Below are positions 1 to 10,932 of a DNA stretch of 64,000 nucleotides, piece after piece. A program made the translations under genes and the position numbers. The stretch comes from Apium graveolens. Lineage: Eukaryota; Streptophyta; Magnoliopsida; Apiales; Apiaceae. The notes beneath the pieces were generated by a model, which worked only from the letters and a program-made list of their open reading frames with translations, had not been told where the DNA came from and searched no databases. The DNA lies in assembly GCF_009905375.1 (NCBI RefSeq), contig NC_133652.1, positions 20,843,262 to 20,907,261 on the forward strand, read 5' to 3'. The stretch's first letter is position 1, and the number at the start of each line of letters is the position of its first letter.

Positions 1-1095
1 TCCAAAGTCTCGGAAGACAGACTCTGGACTGACGCAGAAGGTTTGACAACAGCAGATACAACCAGTTTTCCTCTAGTCCTATGTGCAATATTCCTGGACC
101 CGGCTTTCTTCAAAATACTACCTTCACCGCCCTGTGATTTCTTCATATTGGCCACAAACTCCTCGACATTGTCCTTGCCAGCGTTGCGAATTGGGCGTCC
201 AAGACAGTTAGGCCACAGCCTCTCAGAAACATGCAGAGACCGGATCTTGTCCACAATGGCCTTAGTGGCGGTATTATTATCATCTAAGTTAAAATCACAA
301 TCTACGAAAATAAATAATATATACGCACTTCAACAAATTAAGTCTACGATTAAAATGCCTAATTACGAAAGGATAAACATCATATAGTACTAACAGTGGA
401 GAGATGAATATGAGAGGTCCACAACATAAGAGACATACAGTGAACATAGAACAATACAGTGAATAAAATACTTGCAGAAATGATTTGAGAGTCATACCCA
501 TGTTGTTCCAACGTTCCAGAAGATAATCAGCATCTTTACCCAGTGATTTCTTCTCAGCAAACACATAGTCTTTCTTCCAATTTCTATCATTGACGGTTTC
601 ATTGTTGAGTATCAAGGGGTCCTTAGTATCTTTATTTGTGAAACCAACTCTACAATTACTGAACTTCTTGAGGCTGTAAGAATGCTTCACGACGCCTACA
701 TCGATATTCAGTCCATATTTCTCTTCAATGGCGTCTAGACACGCCAAAACTCTCCAAGTAGACAGCATCAATTTCACAGGGGATATATTTAGTGTATTTA
801 ACATACCAGAAACAAACTTAGAAAAAGGGAAAATAAGGCCAACATCAAATGGGTAGTAGTAAAAACATACCCATCCTTTCCTGAATGAATCAGCACGAAC
901 AGTCGAGTTTGGGACGACAATGCTGATGTCGGTGTGGAAAAGTAACTTTAACTCTTCAAACCGTTCTGATTTGATTAAACTGGGTTGGCTATCATGAGCA
1001 TCAAGCAGATTGGTTATGATCCAATTAGGGTTTTCAAGAGAAGTTTTGGGGGATTCACTATGACTTTCAGAGCTGCGAGCGGATTTTTTAGCCAT
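1..1095 (-). CDS. Plant 'putative gypsy-type transposon' domain protein, two exons, 3' end beyond window
   Basis: I read two exons on the minus strand: 1095-498 and 301-1, with a 196-bp intron. The donor reads ATGG|GTATGA and the acceptor CGTAG|AT; both sides are in phase 1 and the joined frame stays open to the window edge, giving about 299 residues. The start is the Met of MAKKSARSS, preceded by a TATA-like box. Residues about 55-115 contain the signature FRKGWVCFYYYPF, then GLIFPFSKFVSGML and LSTWRVLACLDAI. This matches the family annotated as 'putative gypsy type transposon' or plant transposase-like domain (PF04195 style), usually found in gag-like regions of Ty3 elements or in derived host genes. 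I see no LTR, PBS or pol next to it, so it may be a free-standing derivative. The function of this family is not established. The exon model is inference; the domain call is by pattern memory. Confidence 0.6.
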
Positions 1096-1190
1096 AGATG
1101 TGGGAATAAAAGTGATTTGGATTTGTGACAAGAGATGGAAGAGGATTGAACAATATGTGATGAATAATGTTACAGGAATAACAGTTGTGA

Positions 1191-1200
1191 GAGTATATAG
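1191..1200 (-). promoter_or_regulatory. Putative TATA box of the 1-1095 gene
   Basis: On the minus strand the sequence reads CTATATACTC about 100 bp upstream of the chosen ATG at 1095. Spacing fits a plant core promoter with a 60-70 nt leader. Only the motif and its position support it. Confidence 0.35.
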
Positions 1201-1413
1201 GGAAGAGGAAGAATAAAGATAATCACAGCAGAGGGTTTTTGGAAAATGGAGAGCCAATGCATGCATATCCGCGCTCCACACGGAGCGAATACCTAGGGGG
1301 ATGAAATGTCTTCCCATATACTTCTAATTATGATAATATATTTTGTTTAACCAAAATTATAGCTAAAAGATTTTATAAATATAATCTTTACATTTATAAA
1401 ATCCGGGGATATT

Positions 1414-1932
1414 GTTATGTGTAGAATTTCACGACATGACAGGAAAGTTCACAGAAAGAGCATGACGAGATGTCAGGATGGGAACTCGAGGAAGTTGTCA
1501 TGCACAACATCAGCAAAAGGAGCAGACGCCTGGGAGTAGGACTCAGTCTAAGCAACTTCCGAATAAATAGGAGAAAGAATAGGTAAGCTTATCTCCATGT
1601 TTAACTACAATTATTTGAATGGGAGAGAAAGGAGGGGAGGTTGGAGAAAAAGAAGGAAAGAAAAGAAGATAAGAGGAGGAGTATGATCAACACAAACACA
1701 CATCAGCACACACTCGAGAGAGGGCAGAAGAACATCTTGATTCATGATCAACATATCATCAAATATCTTGTCTATATTTCTCAGAAATTTTTTTATTCAT
1801 AACGGCATAATTCAACCTCTTGTAACACATATTTAAAAGATTAGTGGATCATATTTCGGTTGGGAATAAAATCCCACCCGCGGGTTTTCCCGTTCTCAGG
1901 TTTTCCGCATCAAAAATTCTCGGTGTTGTTTA
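1414..1932 (+). repeat. Possible LTR remnant (copia-like 3' end motif)
   Basis: The segment opens with TGTTATGTG. Near 1880-1925 it carries the run 'cccgcgggttttcccgttc' followed by 'ggttttccgcatcaaaaatt', a wording typical of the 3' end of plant Ty1/copia LTRs. There is no second copy in the window, no PBS after it and no clear TSD. It could be a decayed solo LTR. The borders given are approximate. Confidence 0.3.
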
Positions 1933-3096
1933 CATTTATTTTCCTAAAGAATACATAAATATTCATAGTATCATACACTAATCAAACTTAGCATTTAGCT
2001 CACTTAATTCACTTAATTACTTGTTGGATAAATTTATAAATTCTGCAAAGACCTAGCCTTTGCAAAATTTGAGTTCAAACTAAAATATTTTGACATGGTC
2101 TATTATGGTCTATTAGGGGCACTACTCTTTGTCGTCAATCAGTGGCGGATCTAACCTAAAAATATTACCAAGCGATTTTTTTTCAAAATGAAAATAAACT
2201 TCATACATCAAAAAATAATTTTCCGTTAATGTCCATTAAAAAGTCAAAATACGTACTAGTACATGATACTATCTAAATTATGACTAAATCGCAAGAAAAT
2301 ATCAAGATAGCATATAGTCAATGTAAATTAACATATACATGCAAATAAGTTTTATATGATTTTATTGATGCATATATTCAAATTTTCTTGTACACATTCT
2401 ATCGAACAGTTTGGGTGCATCATCAGTTTTGCAAGTTTTGATAAAAATAAAGTATGAAATTACTTTATTATGATGACTCATGACTACATGTCTATTGTCT
2501 ATCTTCTCTTAAATTCAGTCCCACAAAATTCAATGAAGCAAGTGCATGAAAATTTTACTCTGTTTTGGACCTTTAATGTTGCTCTAGTTCTCCCGTCTCA
2601 GATTTAGCTTTCATCTTATAATTTTGGTACATGTCACGAGACTCCCGAAAATCATGTCTATAGGCATAATTTTTGCAAAAACATGCCCAAATGGCATGCC
2701 ATTTATCAATTAAATGTAATAAAACTTAAAGTATAATAATGATATTAATACATAGTGAACTTGAATATAAAACCAAAGTTAGTTGATATTAATAACCAAA
2801 TTAGTTGATATTAATAACCAAATATTATTATAATACTCATTTATATTGGTAACTTTTTAGATATTCAAATATATGTAATGTTAGAATTATATTTGTTATG
2901 TCTGAATATTGCTAATAGAAAAATAATTATTAAAAAATAAATAAAAATTAATAAAAACGCATGTCAAATCTTGAAAAGACATGTCTGACTAATTGACGTC
3001 ATGTCATGCCCATCTTGGCATGCCCGTGGCGCCGTGACATGCACCCTAACCCAGAAGTGAAAAAAAATTCTACTAAAATCAATTAAAATTTGCCCA
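1933..3096. other. AT-rich spacer with one copy of a dispersed repeat
   Basis: No gene is supported here. Bases about 2046-2140 are a diverged copy of sequence that flanks the TRIM at 3895-3950 and 4449-4515; both contain 'ctaaaatattttg.catggtct'. This suggests an older repeat that is present twice. The rest is AT-rich without recognisable coding signal. Confidence 0.5.
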
Positions 3097-3104
3097 GCTG
3101 GAGC

Positions 3105-3843
3105 TAGAGGTGGCCAAACGATCGAGCCGAGCGTGCCGGGCCGAATCATCTCCGGGTCGATTAGATCAGAGTTATATTCGTGAACGGATCGTTAAGAACA
3201 ACGGGCCGTGCCGGTTCGGGCCGAACCATGAAAATAGAAAATCGAGAACGGACCGCGAATTGGACGAGTTGTGCGGTTAATGTGGTTGTGCGAATTATTC
3301 GCGGTTATTCGCGAATTAGCGAATAAACGAATTAGCCTGACCCTGAGCAATTGAATTGTTTATTATTAGTAGTAGCACTAGCAGAGTAGCCTAGCAGACA
3401 GCAGTTAGCAAATTCACATGGTCTGTCAAATCAATCACTAATTTTATTATTTAAAATTATTATCCAGAATTTCTTTTTCTTTTTCCTTGTTCAGTTTCTT
3501 ACATTAACAAATTATTTTTCTATTACATTCATGAATTAGTTAAAACATGCCAGGCGAATAATTCGCGTGCCAGGCGAATAGCGAATAATTCGCGTGCCAG
3601 ATGAATGACTTATTCGCGGTTAAAACATGATTTATGCTGCTCTATTCGCTAACGAATTACACGGTCCGGGCCGAGCCGGTTCCGGGCCGGTTCCGGTTTC
3701 CTCAACTGCTATTCGTGTTCGGATCGTTGGATTAGACGGTTTGAGCCGAATAATTATTCGTTCATTTACGAGCCGAATTATACGAATTTTGACGAGCCGA
3801 ATTACGAACGAGCCGAGCCAAACCGCTCGTTTGGCCAGCTCTA
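3105..3843. mobile_element. hAT-type non-autonomous element (MITE) with perfect 8-bp TSD
   Basis: The left end reads TAGAGGTGGCCAAACG. The reverse complement of the right end reads TAGAGCTGGCCAAACG, so 15 of 16 terminal bases match. The element is flanked by identical 8-bp direct repeats gctggagc at 3097-3104 and 3844-3851, the TSD length of the hAT superfamily, and the TIR style (TAG.G.TGGCCAAACG) is also hAT-like. It is 739 bp, has no transposase and is rich in subterminal GAGCCGA words. Bases 3550-3605 hold short repeats built on 'gcgaataattcgcgtgcca'. The open frame at 3627-3854 is an accident of this repeat. Confidence 0.88.
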
Positions 3844-3950
3844 GCTGGAGCTAGGTCCGCTCCTCTTACCATCCACCCATGTTGTCAATGGTCCACAAAG
3901 ACATGCCTTTTACAAAATACGAGTTCAAGCTAAAATATTTTGGCATGGTC

Positions 3951-4448
3951 TGTTGGGCTTGCTAAGTAAGGCCTAACTCCACATTAGTATGATATTGTCC
4001 GCTCTGGGTCGAGCCCGCACGGGTTTATTTTTGAGTTACTCCCAAAAGGCCTCATCCTAATGGAGTAATCTGGATGCTTATATTCTAGCAATATGTCATT
4101 CCCACAAACTATGTGGGACAACTCCTAAAAATCTCCCTCTTCACACATCGGGCTCGATACCTGCCGAATCTGCCACCTGGATTAGCCCATTTGCCTTTTT
4201 CCAGGTCCATTCTGGAAACTCAACTGAGATTGTTCTTGGACCGTTACAACCTGAAGCTCTGATACCACTTGTTGGGCATGCTGAGCAGACCTAACTCCAC
4301 ATTATTATGATACTGTCCGCTCTAGGCCGAGCCCGCACGAATTTGTTTTTGGACACCTCCCAAAATGCCTCATAATAATGAAGTTATCTAGATGCTTATA
4401 TTCTAGCAATCTGCCCTTCTCACAAACAATGTGGGACAAATCATAACA
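3951..4448 (-). mobile_element. TRIM retrotransposon (two LTRs, PBS, PPT, TSD TGGTC)
   Basis: Two direct repeats of about 180 bp (3951-4131 and 4270-4448) both start TGTTGGGC on the plus strand; the right one ends in TAACA. Between them, at 4256-4267, lies the reverse complement of TGGTATCAGAGC, the initiator-tRNA-Met primer-binding site, so the element is transcribed on the minus strand. A purine run (minus strand GAAGAGGGAGAT) lies beside the 3951-4131 LTR as the polypurine tract. Flanks are tggtc at 3946-3950 and 4449-4453, a 5-bp TSD. The internal region is only about 140 bp with no coding capacity. This is the classic terminal-repeat-in-miniature architecture. I see no 5S rRNA-like block, so it is not the Cassandra family. 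Confidence 0.85.
4256..4267 (-). other. TRIM primer-binding site
   Basis: On the minus strand it reads TGGTATCAGAGC, complementary to the 3' end of plant initiator tRNA-Met. It sits two bases inside the 4270-4448 LTR and fixes the orientation of the TRIM. Confidence 0.85.
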
Positions 4449-4525
4449 TGGTCTACTAGGGGCTCACTAGTGACATGGTCTGCATATTTTCCCATAGGCA
4501 AAATTCTTTGTCGACATTAAAGGAA

Positions 4526-5262
4526 GAGTTAAATGTAGTTTGCAGCCCCTATCTTCATAACAAATTTATTTAAATATACATCCTTTCAAAAAAGTATTTT
4601 GCATCCCATAGTTTGCAAAATGGGTAACAATGCATTCCATGCTCATTTATCGTTATTTTTGCACTGTTAAAGTTTATATTTACATGGGTAAACTTGTCAT
4701 CAAACACTATTAAAATTATTTAATATAACCTAGCAAAAAAATTAATTGAATATAAATATAATTAATATTTACATTGATTGTATTATATCTTTGATTCACT
4801 TTACAAATTCAAAATCTCCTAGTAAAAGATATTCAATTAAAATAATTATATTATATCTTTTATCTGATATTATAATTAAAGATTAAATTAAATACTAAAA
4901 TGTAAATTTACTATAATATTTAACAATAATTTGATTTAATTTTTAATTATAATATAAGATAAAAGATATGATATAATTATTTTAATAAATTATTTTTTAC
5001 CATGAAATTTTGAATTGACACAATCATAGTAAATTTAATTATGTATATTTATATACACACACATATAATAATTTTAAAATTATTTAATGACAAGAATACT
5101 CGTGCAAATATAAGGTTTAACTGTATAAAAGTAACGGGAAAAGAACACGATATGCATTACAACCCATTTTTCAGAACATAAGGGATGTAAATACCTTTAT
5201 GAAAGGATGTATATTAAAACAAATTTGTTGTGAATATAGGGGTTGCACACTGCATTTAACTC
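4526..5262. mobile_element. Long-TIR foldback element, Mutator-like MITE
   Basis: About 115 bp at each end are inverted copies. The left starts GAGTTAAATGTAGTTTGCAG and the reverse complement of the right starts GAGTTAAATGCAGTGTGCAA. The match continues, with scattered mismatches, through 'cctttca' to 'tgggt.a.aatgcat'. Flanks are ttaaaggaa (4517-4525) and ttaaagaac (5263-5271), an imperfect 9-bp TSD. Long TIRs plus a ~9-bp TSD suggest a Mutator-like origin. The core is very AT-rich and non-coding. Confidence 0.7.
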
Positions 5263-5271
5263 TTAAAGAAC

Positions 5272-6810
5272 TTCAAAAAAAATCCTAGATTTATAGACAG
5301 ATTATTCAAGTTTTTCATGTGACGGAAAATGTGGGTTTAAGCTCACATTGTCAAGTTAAGTTTGGGCCGTATTTTGAGTATGTACTTGTTTTGTGTGCAC
5401 AACAAGTAATGTTTTAGGTGTGTTCTCCTCCGTGAGATATTTTTGAGTTGCTTTGAATCACTTAAAATGATTAATAGAAGAATGAGATATGATTATCCAA
5501 ATTTTCTCTTTTAGTAGTGAAAATTTGTAAATGAAATGTAAGTCTTACATTAATTTTGTAAATGAGAATACATGGCTATATATAGCAAAACACTTATATA
5601 TATTGTTTGAATGTGCTACTTGTGTATTACTCCAACATTCATGTGCGCGGTGATGCAAATCATGGGCTTTCAAGCGAAATTTCGAGGCTCCCCCGCACGT
5701 GCGATGTGTGGACACCGCTGTGTAAAAAGTTGGCCTGAATAAATTTAATTATATAGAATAAAAAATTTGATTCAATTACAGATTAATTTATTAACCGTCT
5801 AACTAATTACATAAAGTAACGCATACGCTTCTTAGAGCTTATATAATACTATAATAAAGCTTATGATTATAATCATCAAAACACACACATATCGTCTCTA
5901 TAAACATAAAACCCTATCTCCTAGTGATGAATTTCTTGCCCGTTCAACCTTGCTGAAGGTGTTGTTCTTCGTAATGTCGTCGCTTTTTCGTATTATCTCG
6001 GGGGGCTATCGACGTACACACACTATGAAAGGCACAATAGATTCAATGGGACAATTTTTAAACTGAACTCAAGAATCACAGTTAATAAGAAGCCTACGAA
6101 AGTGGAAAAATATAAAGTAACGTGCGTTATGAATTATTTTGTTGGCTCTTGCACCATGAATCAATTTGTTCCAACTCGAGATGGAAGAATATGAAAGAGA
6201 TTATCGATTTTACTTCAATGGCTTGATTAGTTGATTGAATAACTTGGATGTGTCCAATAATTTTTCTCTAGAGGCTAAGGGGTTGTGAAAATAAGGATCA
6301 AATGACTCGATGATGAAAGGAGCACTCTTGCTTGTTTATGCACATGATTTTGTAGATTGATATATCATTATGAGAAAAACGGTGATTTGGAGTTCACTAA
6401 ATGAGATTTAGTGATTCTCAAAAGTTTGGAAGAACAAGACATGAAGATTCTTGTTCTAGGGAAGCCTTTGACGGATGGTACCCACCGTATCAGAAATGAC
6501 AACTCAACTGTAGAGGCCATACATGATACATCAATATAATCGCCTTGACATGAGGTATATATCCCTACTCGCGGTATAATGTAGCTACTGTGCCTGTCAC
6601 GAGGACAACAAAAGTACATGGATACATAGTATAAAGAGGCTACATTAGCCACGTTTTAAAACACGCATATTCATTCACTGAAATCACTCACACTGCACTC
6701 TCTCGTTGTGATTAAATCATTATTTTCAATATTTTAATATTTTTTGATCAAATAATATAAATAAGATAAATATTACGAATCTCAAATTAGCACAATTAAT
6801 TACTATGTAC
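5272..6810. other. Spacer without supported gene
   Basis: Sequence is AT-rich with short open frames (for example 5863-6066 plus and 6368-6652 minus) that show no recognisable domain, codon bias or splice context. I see no structural element I can name. Confidence 0.5.
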
Positions 6811-7460
6811 TATGACTGAAAATGAACAGAGTCATTTGTGAACGAAATTTCGGATCGTCTCCTGTAAGGGAACTCAGTTCGGTCCGTTTATTTGAACGAG
6901 CCAGACTTGAATATGAAAATGAGCTCGAATGAGTATACAGGCCGAGTCAAGTTTTTCATCTGTTCGGCTCGGACTCGGCTCGTTTAGCTCGGAGTCGCCT
7001 CGAACACGGCTAACTCGACTCGACTCAGATATAGTTTATATATTTACAAATAATTAATTATTACTCATCATTTAATATTTTTATTAGTACACTTTTCTCT
7101 TTATTTATTAATAATTTAATAATTTTATAAATTTTATTTATATTTGTAAATTTAACTCATAGTTTTTTCGTAAGTAAACTATAATATATTGTTATCAAAA
7201 TCTTTTTATTTATGATTCTTGATATTCTCATAAACACTATTAACTAACTTGTAATTTTAAAAAAAATAAAATTTAAGTAAAATATTAAAATATAATAAAA
7301 TTACTACATTAACAATTTAAAAGGTAATTTATGATATCTAAAGTTAAAAATATTTGAATTATTTAAAATAAAATTGGATAAGTTATTAAAACCCGACTTG
7401 AAAAATTAAATGAAATAGATTAAGAAACAAGTGTATAGTGTATATATCATTATACAACAA
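6811..7460. mobile_element. Left half of hAT-like MITE (copy 1), split by the Tat element
   Basis: This half aligns by eye with the left two thirds of the intact copy at 14825-15783: shared words include 'tttgtgaac.aaattt', 'atgagctcgaat' and 'gttcggctc.gactcg.ctcgttta'. The remaining third is at 12765-13091, on the far side of the Ty3 element, so the retrotransposon inserted into this MITE. The end at 6811 (TATGACTGAAAATGAA) is a decayed version of TAGGGCTGCAAATGAA. Confidence 0.65.
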
Positions 7461-7946
7461 TGTTATGGATTGAAAACTAGGGCATATTAATTGTTGTATT
7501 CACTACTAGGGTTCGTAAGCTTCGAGGCTCGATTTGACTGCTCTTGTGTCTCGTGACTCGATCTTCCTTAACAAGATGCCTACGTACCTTGCTGATTGCC
7601 AAGGATCAAGTCAAAAAATATAGTTCTGATCGGTGAGGGTGAGACTCCGTATATAGGTGTTGGGAATCCTTGAATTGGACTAGGGTTAGGAGACTTGGTG
7701 GGCAAGTCTCTCAATTAGAATGGACTTTGGAGTCCTAGGAAGTAGGAAACTGATTTCTTATCCTATTAGGTCCCTTGGAGGCTAATCTAAAAAGATTTAT
7801 ATCCTCACTAGGATTCATCTTAACAGCTAATTTCTCCCTTATTTAATTAATTATGAAATTAATTAACATTTAGGGTTTTGGGCCTTTTCTAATGGGCTTA
7901 ACAACCAGTCCAATTCTAATACAATGAATGCGATATTAATTACGCA
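7461..7946 (-). repeat. 3' LTR of the Tat element
   Basis: Minus strand: begins TGCGTAATTAATATCGCATT and ends CAATCCATAACA. It is highly similar over its whole length to 12278-12764, with scattered substitutions such as aaacta/aaatta and catatt/tatctt. Confidence 0.88.
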
Positions 7947-7950
7947 AACT

Positions 7951-8325
7951 TAGACAATGCATCCGCCTTAAAATTTTCCTCCCTTGGGATGTGCTCAACA
8001 TGTCATTCAACGAACTGAGTCATCACAACCCTTACTAGGCGGACATACTTAGCCATTGTATCATCCCTTGCCTCAAACTCTCCCTTGACCTGGGATATGA
8101 CCAACTTCGAGTCTCCACAAACTTTTAAGTTCTTGACTCTCAATGTCCTTGCCAGAACGGGGCCATCTATCAGAGCTTCATATTCTGCTTCATTATTTGT
8201 AGTTGGGAAATCTAGTTTCATAGCATATTCGTTCAGGAACCCATCTGGGCTTTGTAAAACTAGCCTTGCTCCGCTTGAATTTGTTTTTGATGCTCCATCA
8301 AAATAGAGAACCCAATACTCCTTCT
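7951..8325 (-). pseudogene. Archaeal-type RNase H (aRH) domain of the Tat element
   Basis: On the minus strand I read WVLYFDGASK, then NEAEYEALIDG, then KVCGDSKLVISQV. These are the D, E and D of an RNase H fold in the order seen in the second RNase H of plant Tat-lineage elements. The frame is open from about 8320 to a stop at 8003, and a shifted frame carries the usual tail (EHIPREENF, DALSKFA) to the very edge of the LTR. In complete relatives an integrase follows this domain; here the LTR follows at once. The short frame-breaking change near 8000 makes it a pseudogene. Confidence 0.8.
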
Positions 8326-8359
8326 CTTTAACACCCTTTTCTTTGTCTCCTTTATCACC

Positions 8360-8902
8360 TTATGTGTCTTGAGGTATAGTATCTTCCCGCCCCCCGACTT
8401 CTTGGTTGGGTATGGTACATTCCACCACGAAGTCAGCCAACGACTGGGCTTTTATCGTCATTCGTGGCTTATACTTAATATCGAATTCTCTCAATTCTAT
8501 TGCCCACTTAATCAGTCTTCCGCTAGCTTTGGGACTATGAATAATATTTCTCAAGGTTTAATTTGTTAGCACTTCAATTTTATGAGCCTGGAAATAAGGG
8601 CGAAACTTCCTTGAGGCCATTACCAAGGCTAAAGCAAACTTCTCAATAGATGAATAATTCAACTCAGCTCCATGCAAAATCTTGCTAATATAGTATATGG
8701 GTTTCTATACTTTAAGTTCCTCCTTAACCAATACAACGCTCAAGGCATTTTCTGAAACGACCAAGTACAAGTATAAAGTTTCATTCAGAGCTGGCTTGGC
8801 CAACAACGGGGCCTGAGCTATCTATTTCTTTAATTCTTCAAATGCCTTCTTGCTTTCCTCAGTCCATACGAAATCTTTCACTTTCTTCAAGGATTTGAAG
8901 AA
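8360..8902 (-). pseudogene. RNase H domain of Tat-element polymerase, degraded
   Basis: The C-terminal block LIKWAIELREFDIKYKPR and the following QSLADFVVEC are the end of the RNase H that trails Ty3/gypsy reverse transcriptase. Upstream bases 8560-8900 still read, in shifting frames, the usual connection segment (KAFEELK..., YYISK-like text) but contain stops. No intact catalytic set can be followed in one frame. It belongs with the RT at 8903-9700. Confidence 0.65.
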
Positions 8903-9700
8903 TCACAAGCACTTGTCTCCAGATTTGGAGATGAAACATCCTAGAGCCGCAACTTTTCCAGTGAGAATCTGAACGTCCTTTATGGAACGTGGTGATTCCA
9001 TGTCTATGATAGCCTTTATTTTATCAGGATTGGCCTCGATTCCTCTCTTGGAGATCATCAGTCCTAAAAACTTTCCAGACCCCACTCCGAAAGCACACTT
9101 TGCAGGATTTAGCATCATTTTGTGATATCTCAGGACTTCAAAAGCTTCCCTCAAATGGGTTATGTGGTCAGTCTTCATTAGACTCTTGACTAACATGTCA
9201 TCGACATAAACTTCCATGGTATTGCCAATAAGATCCTTGAAAATCTTATTTACCAACCTTTGATAGGTGGCTCCTGCATTCTTGAGACCAAACGCCATAA
9301 CAAGATAACAAAAAACACCAAAGTCAGTAATGAATGATACCTTTGGGATGCAATCCTTGTGCATCTTGATCTGATTGTATCCACTGAATCCATCCATGAA
9401 GCTCAACATCTCATGACCAGCAGTAACATCTATCAATGTATCTATCCTTGGCAATGAGAAACAGTCCTTGGGGCACGCGTCATTCATATCGGTGAAATCC
9501 ACACACATCCTCCATTTTCTATTAGCCTTCTTTACCATCACAGGGTTTGCTAACCATTCCGGAAACTGTATCTCCTCAATGAAACCAGCCTCTAAGAACT
9601 TCTCTACTTCTTATTTAATAGCTTCTTGTCTCTCTGGAGCAAAGCTTCTTTTCTTTTGCTTCACAGTCTTTCAATTTGGATCCACATTCAGCTTGTGAGT
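8903..9700 (-). pseudogene. Ty3/gypsy reverse transcriptase domain
   Basis: A 212-codon open stretch (9541-8903) contains WRMCVDFTDMNDACPKD, then SFMDGFSGYNQI, VMAFGLKNAGATYQRLVN and the catalytic YVDDMLVKS. This covers the fingers and palm of a Ty3-type RT. The N-terminal lead-in (EIQFPEWLANPVMV) is visible upstream, and a stop codon interrupts the frame near 9610. RT copies the element RNA into cDNA in cytoplasmic particles. The YVDD centre is intact although the polyprotein is not. Confidence 0.85.
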
Positions 9701-9818
9701 GATTAGTTTCGGGTCTATGCCTGGCATGTCAGCCGCTGACCATGCAAACACATCACTATTTTCTTGTAAAAACTTCACCAACTTCCCTCTAAGGGGCTCC
9801 TCCAATGAAAGTTACTTT

Positions 9819-10202
9819 CTATGGATCCTCGGGAGCCAAAGGAATCGGAACCAAATCTTCTGCTGGCTTCCCTCTTTTCTCTTCGTTCTCACGGATATCC
9901 TGATCTTCAATAGGCAGAACCTGCCCCCCAACTCCATCAGCCCTGAGAGCGGCCACATAACAACTCCTTGCCATCTTTTGATCTCCTCTCTCTTCTCCAA
10001 TCTCATTCCGGGTGGGAAACTTCATCACTGAATGGTAGGAAGAAGGGACTGCCTTAAAGGCATGTATTCCCGTTCTTCCCATGATCGCATTGTAAGTTGA
10101 ACTAGCCTTCACCACCACAAAGTCCAACATTTGTGTTGCTTGTCTCGGTTCCCGACCTATGGTCGTTGACATCTTAATTATCCCTTCCACGGGGCACTCC
10201 AC
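9819..10202 (-). pseudogene. Tat-element protease C-terminal and linker region
   Basis: The stretch begins MECPVEGIIKMSTTIG and includes FVVVKASSTYNAIMGRTGIH, the second half of the pepsin-like fold in Tat-group Gag-Pro proteins (the 'YNAILGR' block). It follows the active-site half at 10221-10850 in another frame, so a frame break separates the two. The tail (residues 70-127) is an unstructured linker before RT. Confidence 0.7.
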
Positions 10203-10220
10203 TCCTGCGAATCCATATAT

Positions 10221-10850
10221 CTACATATCGGTCGAGGTTAATTGAGAATCATTGTAACCCATCCTTAGAAAGGTATCATGGAGTAAGATGTCCACCGAGG
10301 CACCGTTATCTACAATGACCCTCTTTACCGGGCTGTTCCCTTTTATTGGAGTTATGACCGGCGGGTCATCATGAAAATATTTCACACCCTCCAAGTCAAA
10401 ATCATCAAATGCCATTGTCACTCCTGTCCTAGCCCTCTTCGGGGCTTCCCCAACAATATGCATAACTTCTCTAATATGTGCTTTTCTTGAGTTCTTGGAT
10501 AAACCGACAGTAGTTGGTCCTCCAAAGATTGTACTTATCACCGGTCCCCTAGGCTGGGGATTTTGCCCTTGATCGTCTTGGTCCCTCCTACGATCATCAA
10601 AGTTCTTTCTCCCATTGTTATTCCTATCTCCTCCATCTCCAGTGTACTTGCTCAACCTTCCTTTTCGAATGAGGAACTCTATTTTATCTTTCAATTGTCT
10701 ATACTCATCGGTGTCATGACCAACATCCTTATGAAATCTGCAATATTTACTCTTATCTAGCTTGGTAGGATCAGCCTCCAGGGGTTTAGGCCAACGAATA
10801 TCTTTATCTTTCTCAATTTCCATCAAAATCTGGCTTCTAGGAGCATTCAA
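10221..10850 (-). pseudogene. Gag C-terminal zinc-knuckle-like region and protease active site (Tat element)
   Basis: Residues about 36-62 read YCRFHKDVGHDTDEYRQLK, the Tat-group knuckle (C..H....H....C) with the last Cys replaced by Tyr. Near the C terminus VIVDNGASVDILL carries the D-x-G-A active site of a retropepsin, with Asn in the middle position. Between them lies a basic, Asp/Arg-rich linker. The frame is separated from gag (10933-12243) by a stop and shift of about 80 bp. Confidence 0.8.
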
Positions 10851-10932
10851 CTTAGCATATTCAGTGAACTTTTGCCCAGGTCCTCCCTTCTAGGATACTT
10901 GTCCTTAGCAATATATATTCCAGATCAGTCTT

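Noticed and set aside
3627..3854. 75-codon frame, plus strand
   Set aside because: Lies in the right half of the hAT MITE and runs across its TIR; an accident of the GAGCCGA repeats.
3951..4448. Cassandra-type TRIM carrying 5S rRNA
   Set aside because: No 5S-like A or C box sequence in the LTRs; only the general TRIM plan matches.
5863..6066. 67-codon frame, plus strand
   Set aside because: Short, no similarity I recognise, no conservation evidence.
6368..6652. 94-codon frame, minus strand
   Set aside because: No recognisable domain, no promoter or splice context, unremarkable composition.
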